The notes beneath the pieces are model-generated. The model had not been told where the DNA came from, ran no database searches, and saw only the letters and a list, made by a program, of their open reading frames with translations. The position numbers and the translations under genes are program-made. From CAYWQB01 sp964460785 (GTDB taxonomy: Bacteria; Chlamydiota; Chlamydiia; Chlamydiales; CAYWQB01), in contig CAYWQB010000005.1 in assembly GCA_964460785.1 (NCBI GenBank), forward strand, positions 128,452 through 192,451: a stretch of 64,000 nt of DNA. Reading direction: 5' to 3'. Below, piece by piece: positions 27,101 to 34,699 of this stretch (its first letter is position 1; the number at the start of each line of letters is the position of its first letter).

Positions 27101-27237
27101 GCCTTGACATTCTCAAAAAAATTCGGACTCATGCTTTCGCAAAGCCAGTTATAAAAAGAGGAGAACTGGCTTTTTTGGTCCTCAATAGCGGTTTCTAAAA
27201 GCTTATGTTGAGCTAGAGCTTTTGTTTTTTTTGTCAT
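24139..27237 (-). CDS. NAD-specific glutamate dehydrogenase, large (about 115-kDa, GDH2-like) type
   Basis: A 1,032-residue enzyme that converts glutamate to 2-oxoglutarate and ammonia with NAD, feeding amino acid carbon into the TCA cycle. The catalytic core lies in the middle: DIPEGGAKGVILL with the catalytic Lys region, YLGPDENMHNP, and SLGVNVYMHEVLK. The Rossmann part starts near IKMTGGPDGDVAGNQI and is followed by VPAGGRPKTLNN. About 450 N-terminal residues precede the core, as in fungal GDH2-like enzymes and unlike the 450-residue hexameric forms. It stands alone with 72 bases to the next gene. Confidence 0.93.
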   Translation of the reverse strand: MTKKTKALAQHKLLETAIEDQKSQFSSFYNWLCESMSPNFFENVKAEHITLIVHSLMGFHLQEHFSQINLKDSAIVLCPDSSEADIEVLSRFHYYGIKTYQTFVSHKPLPHAEGNTPLRIAILHFTDASSERVDHPKQMLHKLHAACEKKGLDFTHKELESIMGEISPHFLKALSIRRMAVALEMYFRAKTRDHCQYEAWYDRKWEERDAPSMRIALAWRNAPKHGFLSRLAKMIHRHGLVMKRVNASYINPHDKHNILVMSLGLHGIDGRAAWEACDTNDFLRELVLLKFFPDLGLIGKTFIDTGLIRGSLGIFLKCAVNFVDQVLVHLDSHQYTHEKIEEAFCRHPTLSVQLCHLFEERFHPDLHNRKKYNQSRRSFIKEIKSLDTGHEDIDQFHRNVLMQGLNFIDHTLKTNFYRNNKTAISFRVDPKYLDQVPFDRQSIFPELPYAIFFIKGMHYFGFHIRFKDLSRGGLRTVFPRSSQQMEVESKATFLECYNLAYTQHKKNKDIPEGGAKGVILLKPYRRLNTEMEILEQELRRSQVSEDSIQKTLDKFRKEQKLEYLYHTQRTFIDALLTITNCAPNGKLIAKHIVNYWKRPEYIYLGPDENMHNPMIEWIAAQSKRYNYKPGGSFISAKPDVGINHKEYGVTSLGVNVYMHEVLKHLKINPLKDPFTIKMTGGPDGDVAGNQIYNLYKYYRHTAKLVALTDVSGTIYDPNGLDLEEMKRLFHSGLSIRYYNPEKLSESGFLLDCKTKKGETAYAQQTLVWRKKGKKAVQTWVSGNEMNNLYRNTVHKVKADIFVPAGGRPKTLNNTNFRDFLTDHGAPSAKAIIEGANLYLTPWARLSLEKMGVLIIKDSSANKAGVICSSFEVLAGLTLTDEEFLQYKSTLVDQILETLRKLAYAEAKTLLQGCKKGGPYLSEISNQISDRINYYTDQLLHYLDTVKLSKDPEDPMIRCYLNYCPKLLRDQFPERLLEQIPDIHKKAIIASKVASSLIYTKGIHWSPSLIDVLPVLWKDKAIFEELQPFDFKE

Positions 27238-27309
27238 AGTAACAGGTGCATATCTTCTTCAAGGCCGAATGGCACCATAATAAACAACCAGATGGATGAA
27301 AAGAGTTTT

Positions 27310-29301
27310 TTAACTTCTCAGTAGCCGCAGGCCATTTAAGCCGACTAAGACCGTGCCTCCCTCGTGTAAAAGAACAGCTAACCATAGAGGAATCCAGCCT
27401 AACAGGCCTAAGAGACCCGCAAATATAATGATGGCAAAGGCAAAAGCCACATTTTGTGTCAGAGTCTTTTTTGCTTTATAAGATAAAGTAAATAGCTCTC
27501 CCAAGTGAGAAAGAGAATCCTTAAGCAGAATAATATCTGAAGCTTCAATCGCTGTGAGGGTGCCAATTTTCCCCATTGCAATGCCAACATGCGACCAAGC
27601 AAGGGCAGGAGCATCATTTAGGCCATCTCCTACCATTGCGACAGGGGAGTGTTTGCCATACTCCTTCACCTTAGTGAGCTTGTCTTCTGGCGTTAACTCA
27701 CTATAAAATTCCTGAATCCCAACTTGCTCTGCGACTTGTTTTGCATTCTCTTGATGATCGCCTGTTAAGAGGACAGGGCGCACACTATGTCTCTGCTGCA
27801 TCGATTGCAGGACTGCTTTTGCATTCTTGCGGATCGAATCTTCAAAAGAAAAAAGAAAAAGGCTCTCTCCTATTAGCAAAAAGGAGAGTACGTAGCCCCT
27901 TTCTTTTGCTTTTTGCGCTTTTTTTTGTAGATCTTCCCGGCTTGCTTTAGATAGGTGATCTTCAATAAAGCGGTAGTTCCCTAAGAAGACCTCACAAGAG
28001 AGGTCTGGATAGAATGCTTTAATCCCAAATCCTGGGACCTTGCGAAAGTTTTCTAAGCAGATGCCTTGAGCACCTTCTGCTTTTGATCTCTCAATAATAG
28101 CTTTTGATAGAGGGTGGTGGTTGCCATTTTCTAACGTATAGGCCACAGCATATGCTTGCTTTAAGGATGCTTTTTGCTGCTCACAGATTGGTTCTAGGGG
28201 ATGGCAGATGAATTCGCCTGTGGTTAATGTCCCTGTCTTATCAAAAACGATTGTTGAGCAAGCGGCAAGGGCTTCTAAAGGAGAAGAACCTTTGAGTAGG
28301 ATGCCGCGGCTGGCAGCTCGGCTTAACGCACTAAGGTACACAATAGGAGGGCCAATAATGAGTGCACAAGGGGAGGCTGCAACCAAAAAAGTCAGGGCGC
28401 GGACAATGCTTCCTTCATCACCTAAAAAGGTCATGGAAAAAATAAAAGGGAAAGAGATCGCTGTGATCAGAGAGAGGAGAATAATTGTGAGCGCATAACG
28501 GGGTTTCCACTTTTCAAGCCATGATTGTAACTTGGGTTTTGACTGCTGTGCCTGACTGACCAAAGAGACGATACGGCTGAGTGTAGACTTATTGTGGAGT
28601 TTAGTAACCCGAAGGCGAAGCTCTCCTTCTTGAATTTTCGAGCCAGAAGGGACCGTGGATCCAGGTTGTAGGCTAACTGGTTTTTTTTCTCCTGTGAGGT
28701 GAGCAAAGCTTGCCAGGGCAGTACCTTCCATCACCTCTCCATCTAGGGGAACAAGCTCTCCAGGCTTGATCAGAAGGGTAGAGCCTAAAGGAACACGGTT
28801 AAGCGCTGTGAGTAGGGTCGATCCATCAGGCTGGATGACATATGCTTTTTCTGGAGCGAGGTGCTTCAGGCTGCGAATTGTTTCTTTTGCTTTGCCTTTG
28901 ATCATTTCCTCAAGAGCTTCTGAAAAGGCAAAAAGGACTAAAAGAAGGCCGCCTTCCAGCCCCTCCCCAATAAAAAGTGAGCCAAATGCTGCCAGTGTCA
29001 TTAATACATTGATGCCGATACGCATCTTCGCAATCGTTTCTAGCGCATGAATGAGAGCAGGCACCCCTGTCAGAAAAAATGTACAGCCGAGAAATAGGTA
29101 GTGAAAGGGAAGATAGCTTGGGAAGAAAGAAAGGAGGTAGGCAAGGAAAAGAGAGCCTCCCGCAGCAAGAGAGGCCTTAAGGGGAAGGTTGCGCTCCCAC
29201 CTGCGTGCAGGTGATGTTAGTAGGGAGTTATAGGGAGAGTCTTTGGTGCGATTGACTGCGGACAAAAGACGCTCAAATAAAGGGCGGGAGAGAAGGCTCA
29301 T
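27310..29301 (-). CDS. P1B-4 type heavy-metal efflux ATPase (SPC/HEGGT)
   Basis: A 663-residue P-type ATPase. The transmembrane metal motif is SPC (about 310-312, AASPCALIIGPP) and the last helix carries HEGGT; this pair marks the P1B-4 class, reported to export Fe(II), Co or Zn. Also seen: actuator LTGEK, phosphorylation DKTGTLT (about 354) and hinge GDGLNDAPAL. No N-terminal metal-binding domain, as usual in this class. The start at 29301 overlaps the VIT gene's stop in an ATGA; an ATG at 29328 would overlap more. Together with the VIT-like gene upstream it suggests a metal (perhaps iron) detoxification unit. Confidence 0.9.
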   Translation of the reverse strand: MSLLSRPLFERLLSAVNRTKDSPYNSLLTSPARRWERNLPLKASLAAGGSLFLAYLLSFFPSYLPFHYLFLGCTFFLTGVPALIHALETIAKMRIGINVLMTLAAFGSLFIGEGLEGGLLLVLFAFSEALEEMIKGKAKETIRSLKHLAPEKAYVIQPDGSTLLTALNRVPLGSTLLIKPGELVPLDGEVMEGTALASFAHLTGEKKPVSLQPGSTVPSGSKIQEGELRLRVTKLHNKSTLSRIVSLVSQAQQSKPKLQSWLEKWKPRYALTIILLSLITAISFPFIFSMTFLGDEGSIVRALTFLVAASPCALIIGPPIVYLSALSRAASRGILLKGSSPLEALAACSTIVFDKTGTLTTGEFICHPLEPICEQQKASLKQAYAVAYTLENGNHHPLSKAIIERSKAEGAQGICLENFRKVPGFGIKAFYPDLSCEVFLGNYRFIEDHLSKASREDLQKKAQKAKERGYVLSFLLIGESLFLFSFEDSIRKNAKAVLQSMQQRHSVRPVLLTGDHQENAKQVAEQVGIQEFYSELTPEDKLTKVKEYGKHSPVAMVGDGLNDAPALAWSHVGIAMGKIGTLTAIEASDIILLKDSLSHLGELFTLSYKAKKTLTQNVAFAFAIIIFAGLLGLLGWIPLWLAVLLHEGGTVLVGLNGLRLLRS

Positions 29302-30068
29302 TGAAATACCGTGAATGATTGTAGCCAAATGACCAAAAAGTGAGAAAAACCGATGGTAATTGCGGCAATCGCAAGTAACCAGACAATAGAAGGAAGGATC
29401 TTCTTCTTCTCAAGAGAGGAAAGGGTCACTTCTGAAAGAATTAAAAGTAGGGTCACCATAAGGGGAATACCATAAAGGGCAGAGCTCATGAAAGAGAGGG
29501 TGAGAAAGGCTGCTGTAAGTAATGCGCCAAGGCCTGAAGCAAGCCCAATTTTTAAAGGGTGCTCTTGGCTTTCTAGGGTTACGCCAAATTCTTCTTCGAG
29601 CATAACTCGCAACAGGCGATCTTCATCAGCCATTAAGACATCTGTTACATTGTCTAGTAGTTGTCCTTCAAAGCCTTTAGCTCGGTAAATTTCTTTGAGC
29701 TCTTCACGCTCTTCCTCGAGATTGTGTTCAATTTCATACTTTTCTTGCTCAATGATGCGATAGATTTTTTCCATGCGGCTCCATGCGCGAAAAGCAGCAA
29801 TGCAGCCTCGCCAAAGGACCCATCCTCCTCCAATGGTAGCTAGCACAAACAACGACTGTCCTATAGACATATCAATTTCTATTAAGGCAGTCCATAAGAG
29901 CAAGGCAAGGATTGCGCTCTCTTTGACAGAATAGATCATCGCAAAAAAGCTTGCTGTGGGGGATGATCCGTGAGGTTCTCGACTGATCACACCCTGTAAG
30001 CGCTTTTCTCGAAGGTGTTGCTCAACACTCTGACCTTTGAAATGACTTTTATTCACATGGTACCTCAT
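29298..30068 (-). CDS. VIT1/CCC1-like metal (iron/manganese) transporter
   Basis: A 256-residue membrane protein. Helices lie at about 50-95 and, after a charged segment, four or so at about 175-255. The middle has the VIT-family sequence EREELKEIYRAKGFEGQLL followed by VLMADEDRLLRVMLEEEFG and PLKIGLASGLGALL. Family members move Fe(II) or Mn(II) out of the cytoplasm. Overlaps of four bases with the P1B-4 ATPase downstream and the aminopeptidase upstream indicate one transcript. The N-terminal 40 residues are hydrophilic and unfamiliar. Confidence 0.83.
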   Translation of the reverse strand: MRYHVNKSHFKGQSVEQHLREKRLQGVISREPHGSSPTASFFAMIYSVKESAILALLLWTALIEIDMSIGQSLFVLATIGGGWVLWRGCIAAFRAWSRMEKIYRIIEQEKYEIEHNLEEEREELKEIYRAKGFEGQLLDNVTDVLMADEDRLLRVMLEEEFGVTLESQEHPLKIGLASGLGALLTAAFLTLSFMSSALYGIPLMVTLLLILSEVTLSSLEKKKILPSIVWLLAIAAITIGFSHFLVIWLQSFTVFQ

Positions 30069-31360
30069 GGGATCATCGGGTTTTCTAATAGCTTTTGTAA
30101 AAGTGTGATCATGACTTCATGATCATGTAGAGAAATAGCTTCTCGTGCGGAGTGCATCGAGAGTAGAGGGTGGCCAAGGTCCATTGTTCGTATGCCAACG
30201 CGAGAGGATAAAATAGGACCTATGGTACTCCCAGAGGGGATATCATTGCGCATGATGAACTCTTGCAAAGGGAGTTGGTGATTCAAAGCTAAAGACTGTA
30301 AGTGCGTGCGAAGAGCACTGTGCTGTGTATAGCGCTGCTGGCTGCTTGACTTAAGAGCCACTCCTTTCCCTAACTGAAGAAGGTGGGAGGGCTCAGAGCG
30401 ATTGCCTTGTGCAGGATGATAACCATGGGCGACATCAAGTGAAAAGCAGGCCGAGCGACTTTTCATACAGTAGAAATCTTCAATGCTTGCATCTGGTGCT
30501 AGCTTGAAAAAGATTCTTTGCAGAGTTTCCTCTAGCATGGGGGATGCTGCACCCTGATAACTTTCAGACCCAACTTCTTCATGGTCACTGAAGTATATGA
30601 CAGAGAGACAGTCCTCTGCAACGTTAGAGGAATCTGTGAAAGCTTCCATGATTGCATGGCAAGAGGCTAGATTGTCTAGTCGGTAGCTGGAAACACCTTC
30701 TCGGTTAAGCCCCCAAAAAGCAGGGGATTGCATAGGAACGAGCATGAGGTGGTGGCCAAGGAGCTGTTGGATTGGAAGTCGCTCTTTAAGAAGGTCCACA
30801 AGGTGGTTTTCACTTCCTAAATCAGAGCCAGCAAGGACGTAACAGTCGCCTTCTTTTTGAAAGGGAACCCCTTTGCTCACAGCCTCTTTCTCTAGGTGGA
30901 TCGCAAGTTGTGGCATGAGCACAGGAGTGTCTCGAAGGTCTAGCAACGCTTCTTGTGGTTTACCTTCTTGGTCTAGGTAAAATACTTTACCAGCTAGGTA
31001 GCATTCTCGGTTCCACCAAGATTGGAGTAGAGGACTACCATAAGGGCTGACTCCCCATAAAACAGTTCCGTTGCGGATTACTTCAAAGTTGGGCTTGAGG
31101 GTGAATGAGGGACTATCTGTATGTGCCGCAAGGATGAGACAGCGCTTAATGGTCCCTTTCGGTAGGCGAAAGGCACAAAGACTAGAGCCATCTCGTAAAA
31201 GATAGTATTGTCCTTCAGCCTTCAAGTCCCATCGCTCAGATTCCTGTAGCGAGGAAAAGCCAGCTTTATCTAGTTCCTTTGAGCAAGAAGCACAAGCGTG
31301 CCAAGTTGTAGGGCTTTGCTCGATAAATCGTAAAAGCCCATCTTTTGCCCTTTGCTTCAT
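30065..31360 (-). CDS. apeB: M18-family aspartyl aminopeptidase
   Basis: A 431-residue cytoplasmic metallo-aminopeptidase that removes N-terminal Asp or Glu from peptides. Family motifs: LILAAHTDSPSFTLKP (metal His and Asp), SDHEEVGSESYQGA (catalytic Glu-Glu and GS-x-S), LDVAHGYHP, and a late MHSAREAISLHDHE. GGAGG six bases before the ATG at 31360 decides the start. It is the first gene of the overlapping set with the VIT-like and P1B-4 genes, which suggests peptide use and metal handling share a transcript. Confidence 0.93.
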   Translation of the reverse strand: MKQRAKDGLLRFIEQSPTTWHACASCSKELDKAGFSSLQESERWDLKAEGQYYLLRDGSSLCAFRLPKGTIKRCLILAAHTDSPSFTLKPNFEVIRNGTVLWGVSPYGSPLLQSWWNRECYLAGKVFYLDQEGKPQEALLDLRDTPVLMPQLAIHLEKEAVSKGVPFQKEGDCYVLAGSDLGSENHLVDLLKERLPIQQLLGHHLMLVPMQSPAFWGLNREGVSSYRLDNLASCHAIMEAFTDSSNVAEDCLSVIYFSDHEEVGSESYQGAASPMLEETLQRIFFKLAPDASIEDFYCMKSRSACFSLDVAHGYHPAQGNRSEPSHLLQLGKGVALKSSSQQRYTQHSALRTHLQSLALNHQLPLQEFIMRNDIPSGSTIGPILSSRVGIRTMDLGHPLLSMHSAREAISLHDHEVMITLLQKLLENPMIP

Positions 31361-31409
31361 TTCAACCTCCCCCACTCATTGCAGGCGAGTGTATCAGCTC
31401 TCTCTTTTA

Positions 31410-32687
31410 CTAGGAAGTAGGCTCTATGAAGCTTTTACCTCCCATCATAGGGCGAAGAACCTCTGGGATTTCTACAGAACCATCCTCTTTTTGGAAGTTC
31501 TCTAACAGAGCCACCATCAGCCTGGATGTTGCTAAACCAGAGCCATTTAATGTGTGTGGGTGGATCATTTTACCTTCGCGTTTGAAGCGAATTTGTGAGC
31601 GTCGAGATTGAAAGTCTGTACAATTTGATACAGAGGAAACTTCATAGTAACGATCTTGCCCAGGCAGCCATACTTCAATATCCACAGTCTTTGCAGCTCC
31701 AAAAGACATATCTCCAGTGACTAATAACATAGAGCGGTAGTGAAGGCCTAACGCTTCTAAAATCTCTTCGGCACTTTGCTGCATCTCTGCAAAAATGGAT
31801 GCGCTCTCTTCAGGCCGTGTAAAGCAGAACATCTCTACTTTATTAAACTGGTGCATGCGGATTAGACCACGCTCATTCGCTCCTGCCGCACCTGCTTCTC
31901 TGCGGAAGCATGGGGTATAGGCTACATATTTTTCAGGGAGCTGCTCTTCACTGATGATCGAATCATAGTGTAGGCTATTGAGTAAAACCTCAGATGTTGG
32001 GTTGAGGTAGAGCTCATAGTGCTCATCAGTGATCTTAAATTGCTGGTTGTCAAACTTTGGTAACTGGCCCGCTCCATATAGAGCCTCTCCTTTAGTCAGG
32101 ATAGGAGGAAGGATAAATGTGAAGCCCTTTTTAATGTGGTGCTGAACCATAAACTGTAAAAGCGCCCACTCTAACTGAGCGCCTAAACCTCGATAAAGAG
32201 GCCAGCCAGAGCCAGAGACCTTTGCAGCTGTTTCAAAGTCAAACAGCTGAAGAGACTCGTTAAGTTCAAGGTGATTTTTGAAAGGGAAGGGGAAAGAAGG
32301 TTTCTCTCCAAAGCTTTTTAAACATTGGTTGTCTGCAATGTCATCGCTAATCGGAATATCATCAAAAGGGAGGTTGGGGAGACAAGCAAGCTGGTGATGC
32401 AAAGTGTCTTGCTTATCTTTGCTCTCTTGTTCAAGTTGGGCAATTTTTTTGCCCAGTCCTGCAACCTCTTCAAATAAAGGCGCGGGGTCTTTGCCTTCAC
32501 GCTTATAGGTGCCGATCTCACTGGAAATTTTATTTCTTTTCGCCTTTAAGGACTCGCACTCTGTTTTGAGTGACCGGTAGTCTTCATCTAAAGATAGCAA
32601 AGTTGTAAGGTTAATATCCGAACCCTTAGCAGCTAAAAGTTTCTGATACTTTTCGCATTGACTGCGAATCTCTTTGATATCTAACAT
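31410..32687 (-). CDS. serS: Seryl-tRNA synthetase
   Basis: A class II synthetase of 425 residues that charges tRNA-Ser. The N-terminal antiparallel coiled coil (about 30-105) is present; motif 2 lies in YTPCFRREAGAAGANERG and motif 3 in LNGSGLATSRLMVALLEN. AAAGGAG precedes the ATG by nine bases. The ORF is intact and of standard length. Confidence 0.98.
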   Translation of the reverse strand: MLDIKEIRSQCEKYQKLLAAKGSDINLTTLLSLDEDYRSLKTECESLKAKRNKISSEIGTYKREGKDPAPLFEEVAGLGKKIAQLEQESKDKQDTLHHQLACLPNLPFDDIPISDDIADNQCLKSFGEKPSFPFPFKNHLELNESLQLFDFETAAKVSGSGWPLYRGLGAQLEWALLQFMVQHHIKKGFTFILPPILTKGEALYGAGQLPKFDNQQFKITDEHYELYLNPTSEVLLNSLHYDSIISEEQLPEKYVAYTPCFRREAGAAGANERGLIRMHQFNKVEMFCFTRPEESASIFAEMQQSAEEILEALGLHYRSMLLVTGDMSFGAAKTVDIEVWLPGQDRYYEVSSVSNCTDFQSRRSQIRFKREGKMIHPHTLNGSGLATSRLMVALLENFQKEDGSVEIPEVLRPMMGGKSFIEPTS

Positions 32688-32719
32688 TAGATGAATCTCC
32701 TTTCGTAATTAGAGAGAGA

Positions 32720-32749
32720 AGTTTAAGTGAACGAAGAGGCAAAAGTCAA
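32720..32749 (-). promoter_or_regulatory. Predicted promoter of serS
   Basis: Minus strand TTGACT (32749-32744) and TAAACT (32725-32720) with an 18-base spacer, about 32 bases before the serS start codon. It lies in the 107-base gap between serS and the divergent glycosyltransferase gene. Confidence 0.5.
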
Positions 32750-32794
32750 ACAGACTGCGATCTCTTTTGTATCCGCAACCATTTTGAGTGAGAA

Positions 32795-33844
32795 ATGAAA
32801 CTTTTTTTTACGGCCATTCTTCTGCTAATAGGGGGCACTTTTTCGCCTCTTTTTTCTGATGAGTTAGAAGATTATTATTTGGGGCCCTTGCAAAACTTAA
32901 CAGAAAGCTATAGCCAGCCTTCTCCGCAGGACCTTCCAGCAGAAATATATGAAGTGGGTGCCCGCTGGTACCAAGGTTCACAAATGCCAGCAAGAGCGAC
33001 ACTGCGCACCTATATCAAAGAGGTACAAGAGCTGTTGGGGTATTGTGAAATTAAAGGGTATATTCCATGGGGAGCCACCGTGCTATTGGCAACAGGGGAT
33101 GTGCAAGAAGACCCTCCAAAAGGCCTGGTGGTACTGGCTAAGAGTCGCTCAAGAGATGCAGAAAATATCGCTTTACTAAAGTTAAATGTGAATAGGCACT
33201 GGAGCAATATTGATCAGGCTGTGGCATTTAATAAGCCTTTCTCAGAAAAACGAACCAAAGTGGTTTGGCGGGGGGTAGACTCAGGGACATATAACCTTCC
33301 AAGAGACCAAAGACCAAGGTTCCAGCTTGTACATAGGTGGGCAAATTCCCCAGATGAAAGGGTTGATGTTGGTTTTGGTCGGCCAAGCATCGCTCCAATG
33401 ATTTATACGCCTCGGGTCTATAAAAGAGCCGATAAGTTGCCTGAAGGAAGCCTAAAAGAGGGGCGACCCATCTGTTGGTTTTTAGAGCATAAGTATATTA
33501 TTTCAGTAGAAGGAAATGATAAAGACTCTGGCTTGCAGTGGAAATTAGCTTCTAATTCAGTCGTTCTGATGCCTGAGCCTTTTTTTGAGTCTTGGTTACG
33601 GGAGTTTCAACTGCAACCCTATGTCCACTATGTCCCTGTCAAAAGTGATTTTTCAGACTTACTAGAGCAATTTACTTGGTGTGAAGAAAACCCTGCTTCT
33701 TGTGAGAAAATCCGAACAAAAGCTCGCGAGTATGTATTGAACCTTGCAAAAGATCCTGATGATTGGGATCGGCAAGCTAGAGTTCTAAAAGCTTTTTATG
33801 ATAGACACCAAAAATTGGGGAAGGCGCGAAAAACTCCTTTCTAA
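32795..33844 (+). CDS. Exported GT90 (CAP10/POGLUT-like) glycosyltransferase
   Basis: A 349-residue protein with a clear signal peptide (1-21, ending LFSDE). The C-terminal two thirds match family 90 glycosyltransferases: VVWRGVDSGTY (WRG at 158-160) and the nucleotide-sugar segment ISVEGNDKDSGLQWKLASNS (236-255), followed by MPEPFFESWL and WCEENP. Eukaryotic relatives glucosylate Notch (POGLUT1) or decorate capsule (CAP10); bacterial ones modify lipopolysaccharide. Being exported, this one may act in the periplasm or on secreted proteins, although a sugar-nucleotide donor there would be unusual. Acceptor unknown. Confidence 0.82.
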   Translation: MKLFFTAILLLIGGTFSPLFSDELEDYYLGPLQNLTESYSQPSPQDLPAEIYEVGARWYQGSQMPARATLRTYIKEVQELLGYCEIKGYIPWGATVLLATGDVQEDPPKGLVVLAKSRSRDAENIALLKLNVNRHWSNIDQAVAFNKPFSEKRTKVVWRGVDSGTYNLPRDQRPRFQLVHRWANSPDERVDVGFGRPSIAPMIYTPRVYKRADKLPEGSLKEGRPICWFLEHKYIISVEGNDKDSGLQWKLASNSVVLMPEPFFESWLREFQLQPYVHYVPVKSDFSDLLEQFTWCEENPASCEKIRTKAREYVLNLAKDPDDWDRQARVLKAFYDRHQKLGKARKTPF

Positions 33845-33862
33845 TGTAAAAATTGCCGTAAT

Positions 33863-33892
33863 TTGCTTATTTATAAGGGGATATGGTAAAAT
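33863..33892 (+). promoter_or_regulatory. Predicted promoter for the small protein gene at 33911
   Basis: TTGCTT (33863-33868) and TAAAAT (33887-33892) with an 18-base spacer, followed after a few bases by a GAGGAAGGGG ribosome site and the ATG at 33911. The leader would be short. Confidence 0.5.
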
Positions 33893-33910
33893 CTTTCTAG
33901 AGGAAGGGGT

Positions 33911-34261
33911 ATGGATCATTCACAAGATGTGCTATGGGATTGGAGCTATCGCCACCCAGCGCCCGTAGCTGAAGCACAGCAGGCAAGTCAAAACCTCACC
34001 TCTTCATCGCAAGGGGAACATCGGTTTGAGCAGCTGCAAGCTGCAAAGAAATTTTTACATGTCTTACATAAGAAGAGTTTAGAGAAGCGGGCCGATGCAA
34101 TGCTCCATGCTTATGCTAGAGGAATGGCTTTGGCATGCAAATTCTGTATAGACCCTAATCAGCTGACAGATCCTGTGCTTGTGCGTTTAGGCATACTTGT
34201 GACTCTTTCAAGTAAGAGAGCTGAACTATTAGGTTATCTTGCCTCCCTTCGGAGCAACTAA
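33911..34261 (+). CDS. Small hypothetical helical protein
   Basis: I do not recognise this 116-residue protein. It is predicted to be mostly helical from residue 35 on, rich in Lys, Leu and Ala (for example LQAAKKFLHVLHKKS), has no signal peptide or membrane helix, and has two cysteines (in ALACKFC is one close pair partner region). A GAGGAAGGGG ribosome site and a plausible promoter support it as real. Its last 33 bases overlap the convergent dispanin-like gene. Confidence 0.65.
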   Translation: MDHSQDVLWDWSYRHPAPVAEAQQASQNLTSSSQGEHRFEQLQAAKKFLHVLHKKSLEKRADAMLHAYARGMALACKFCIDPNQLTDPVLVRLGILVTLSSKRAELLGYLASLRSN

Positions 34262-34549
34262 CTGCTGTAGGGGCTTAGACTGGTCTTTATCCAGATTGAA
34301 GCTGTTTAGTATATCCCCTCCTTTAAAGAGTAGAAAGAGGACTAAGACTAAGACGGATGCCCAGCACCAAAAGCTCGCTTTGCGGTTTAGGCGTCTTGCT
34401 TCTTCATGGTTTCCTAAGGCAAATTGTGTATTTGCTTTGGACGCACATAAAATACCAGGAAAAGCAACAAAGCTAAACAGGATCGTACAGAAAATCGTTA
34501 AGCCAAGCATAGAGTAAAAAGGCTTCTTGGGTTGCTCGTTCGGTAGCAT
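34229..34549 (-). CDS. CD225/dispanin (IFITM)-like small membrane protein
   Basis: A 106-residue protein with two hydrophobic segments (about 12-35 and 60-77). Between them is the CD225 pattern: CASKANTQFALGNHEEARRL followed by NRKASFWCW, matching the 'A-x-K-x-N-x-x-Y-x-x-G-x-x-x-x-A' loop and the KKAKKWC-type entry to helix 2 in dispanins. GGAGG six bases before the ATG fixes the start. In vertebrates the family blocks viral membrane fusion; bacterial members have no known role. Family assignment is by pattern, not search. Confidence 0.75.
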   Translation of the reverse strand: MLPNEQPKKPFYSMLGLTIFCTILFSFVAFPGILCASKANTQFALGNHEEARRLNRKASFWCWASVLVLVLFLLFKGGDILNSFNLDKDQSKPLQQLVAPKGGKIT

Positions 34550-34635
34550 TTGTCACCTCCTATAAAGAGATCTCCAACATAACAGCCATTTTAGCAAAAT
34601 TCCACTGAAGAAGTGAAAAGGGAATTCTTATTTGG

Positions 34636-34659
34636 CTCTATCACTCTTTTGTGATAGAG
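34636..34659. repeat. Nine-bp perfect hairpin upstream of smc
   Basis: CTCTATCAC (34636-34644) and GTGATAGAG (34651-34659) pair exactly around a six-base loop TCTTTT. No T run follows on either strand, so a standard terminator is not indicated. It lies 40 bases before the smc start, in the 150-base gap between two divergent genes. Confidence 0.5.
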
Positions 34660-34699
34660 TCCCGTCCTGTGTTTTTTCGTCTTTCCATGGGAGGATGCG

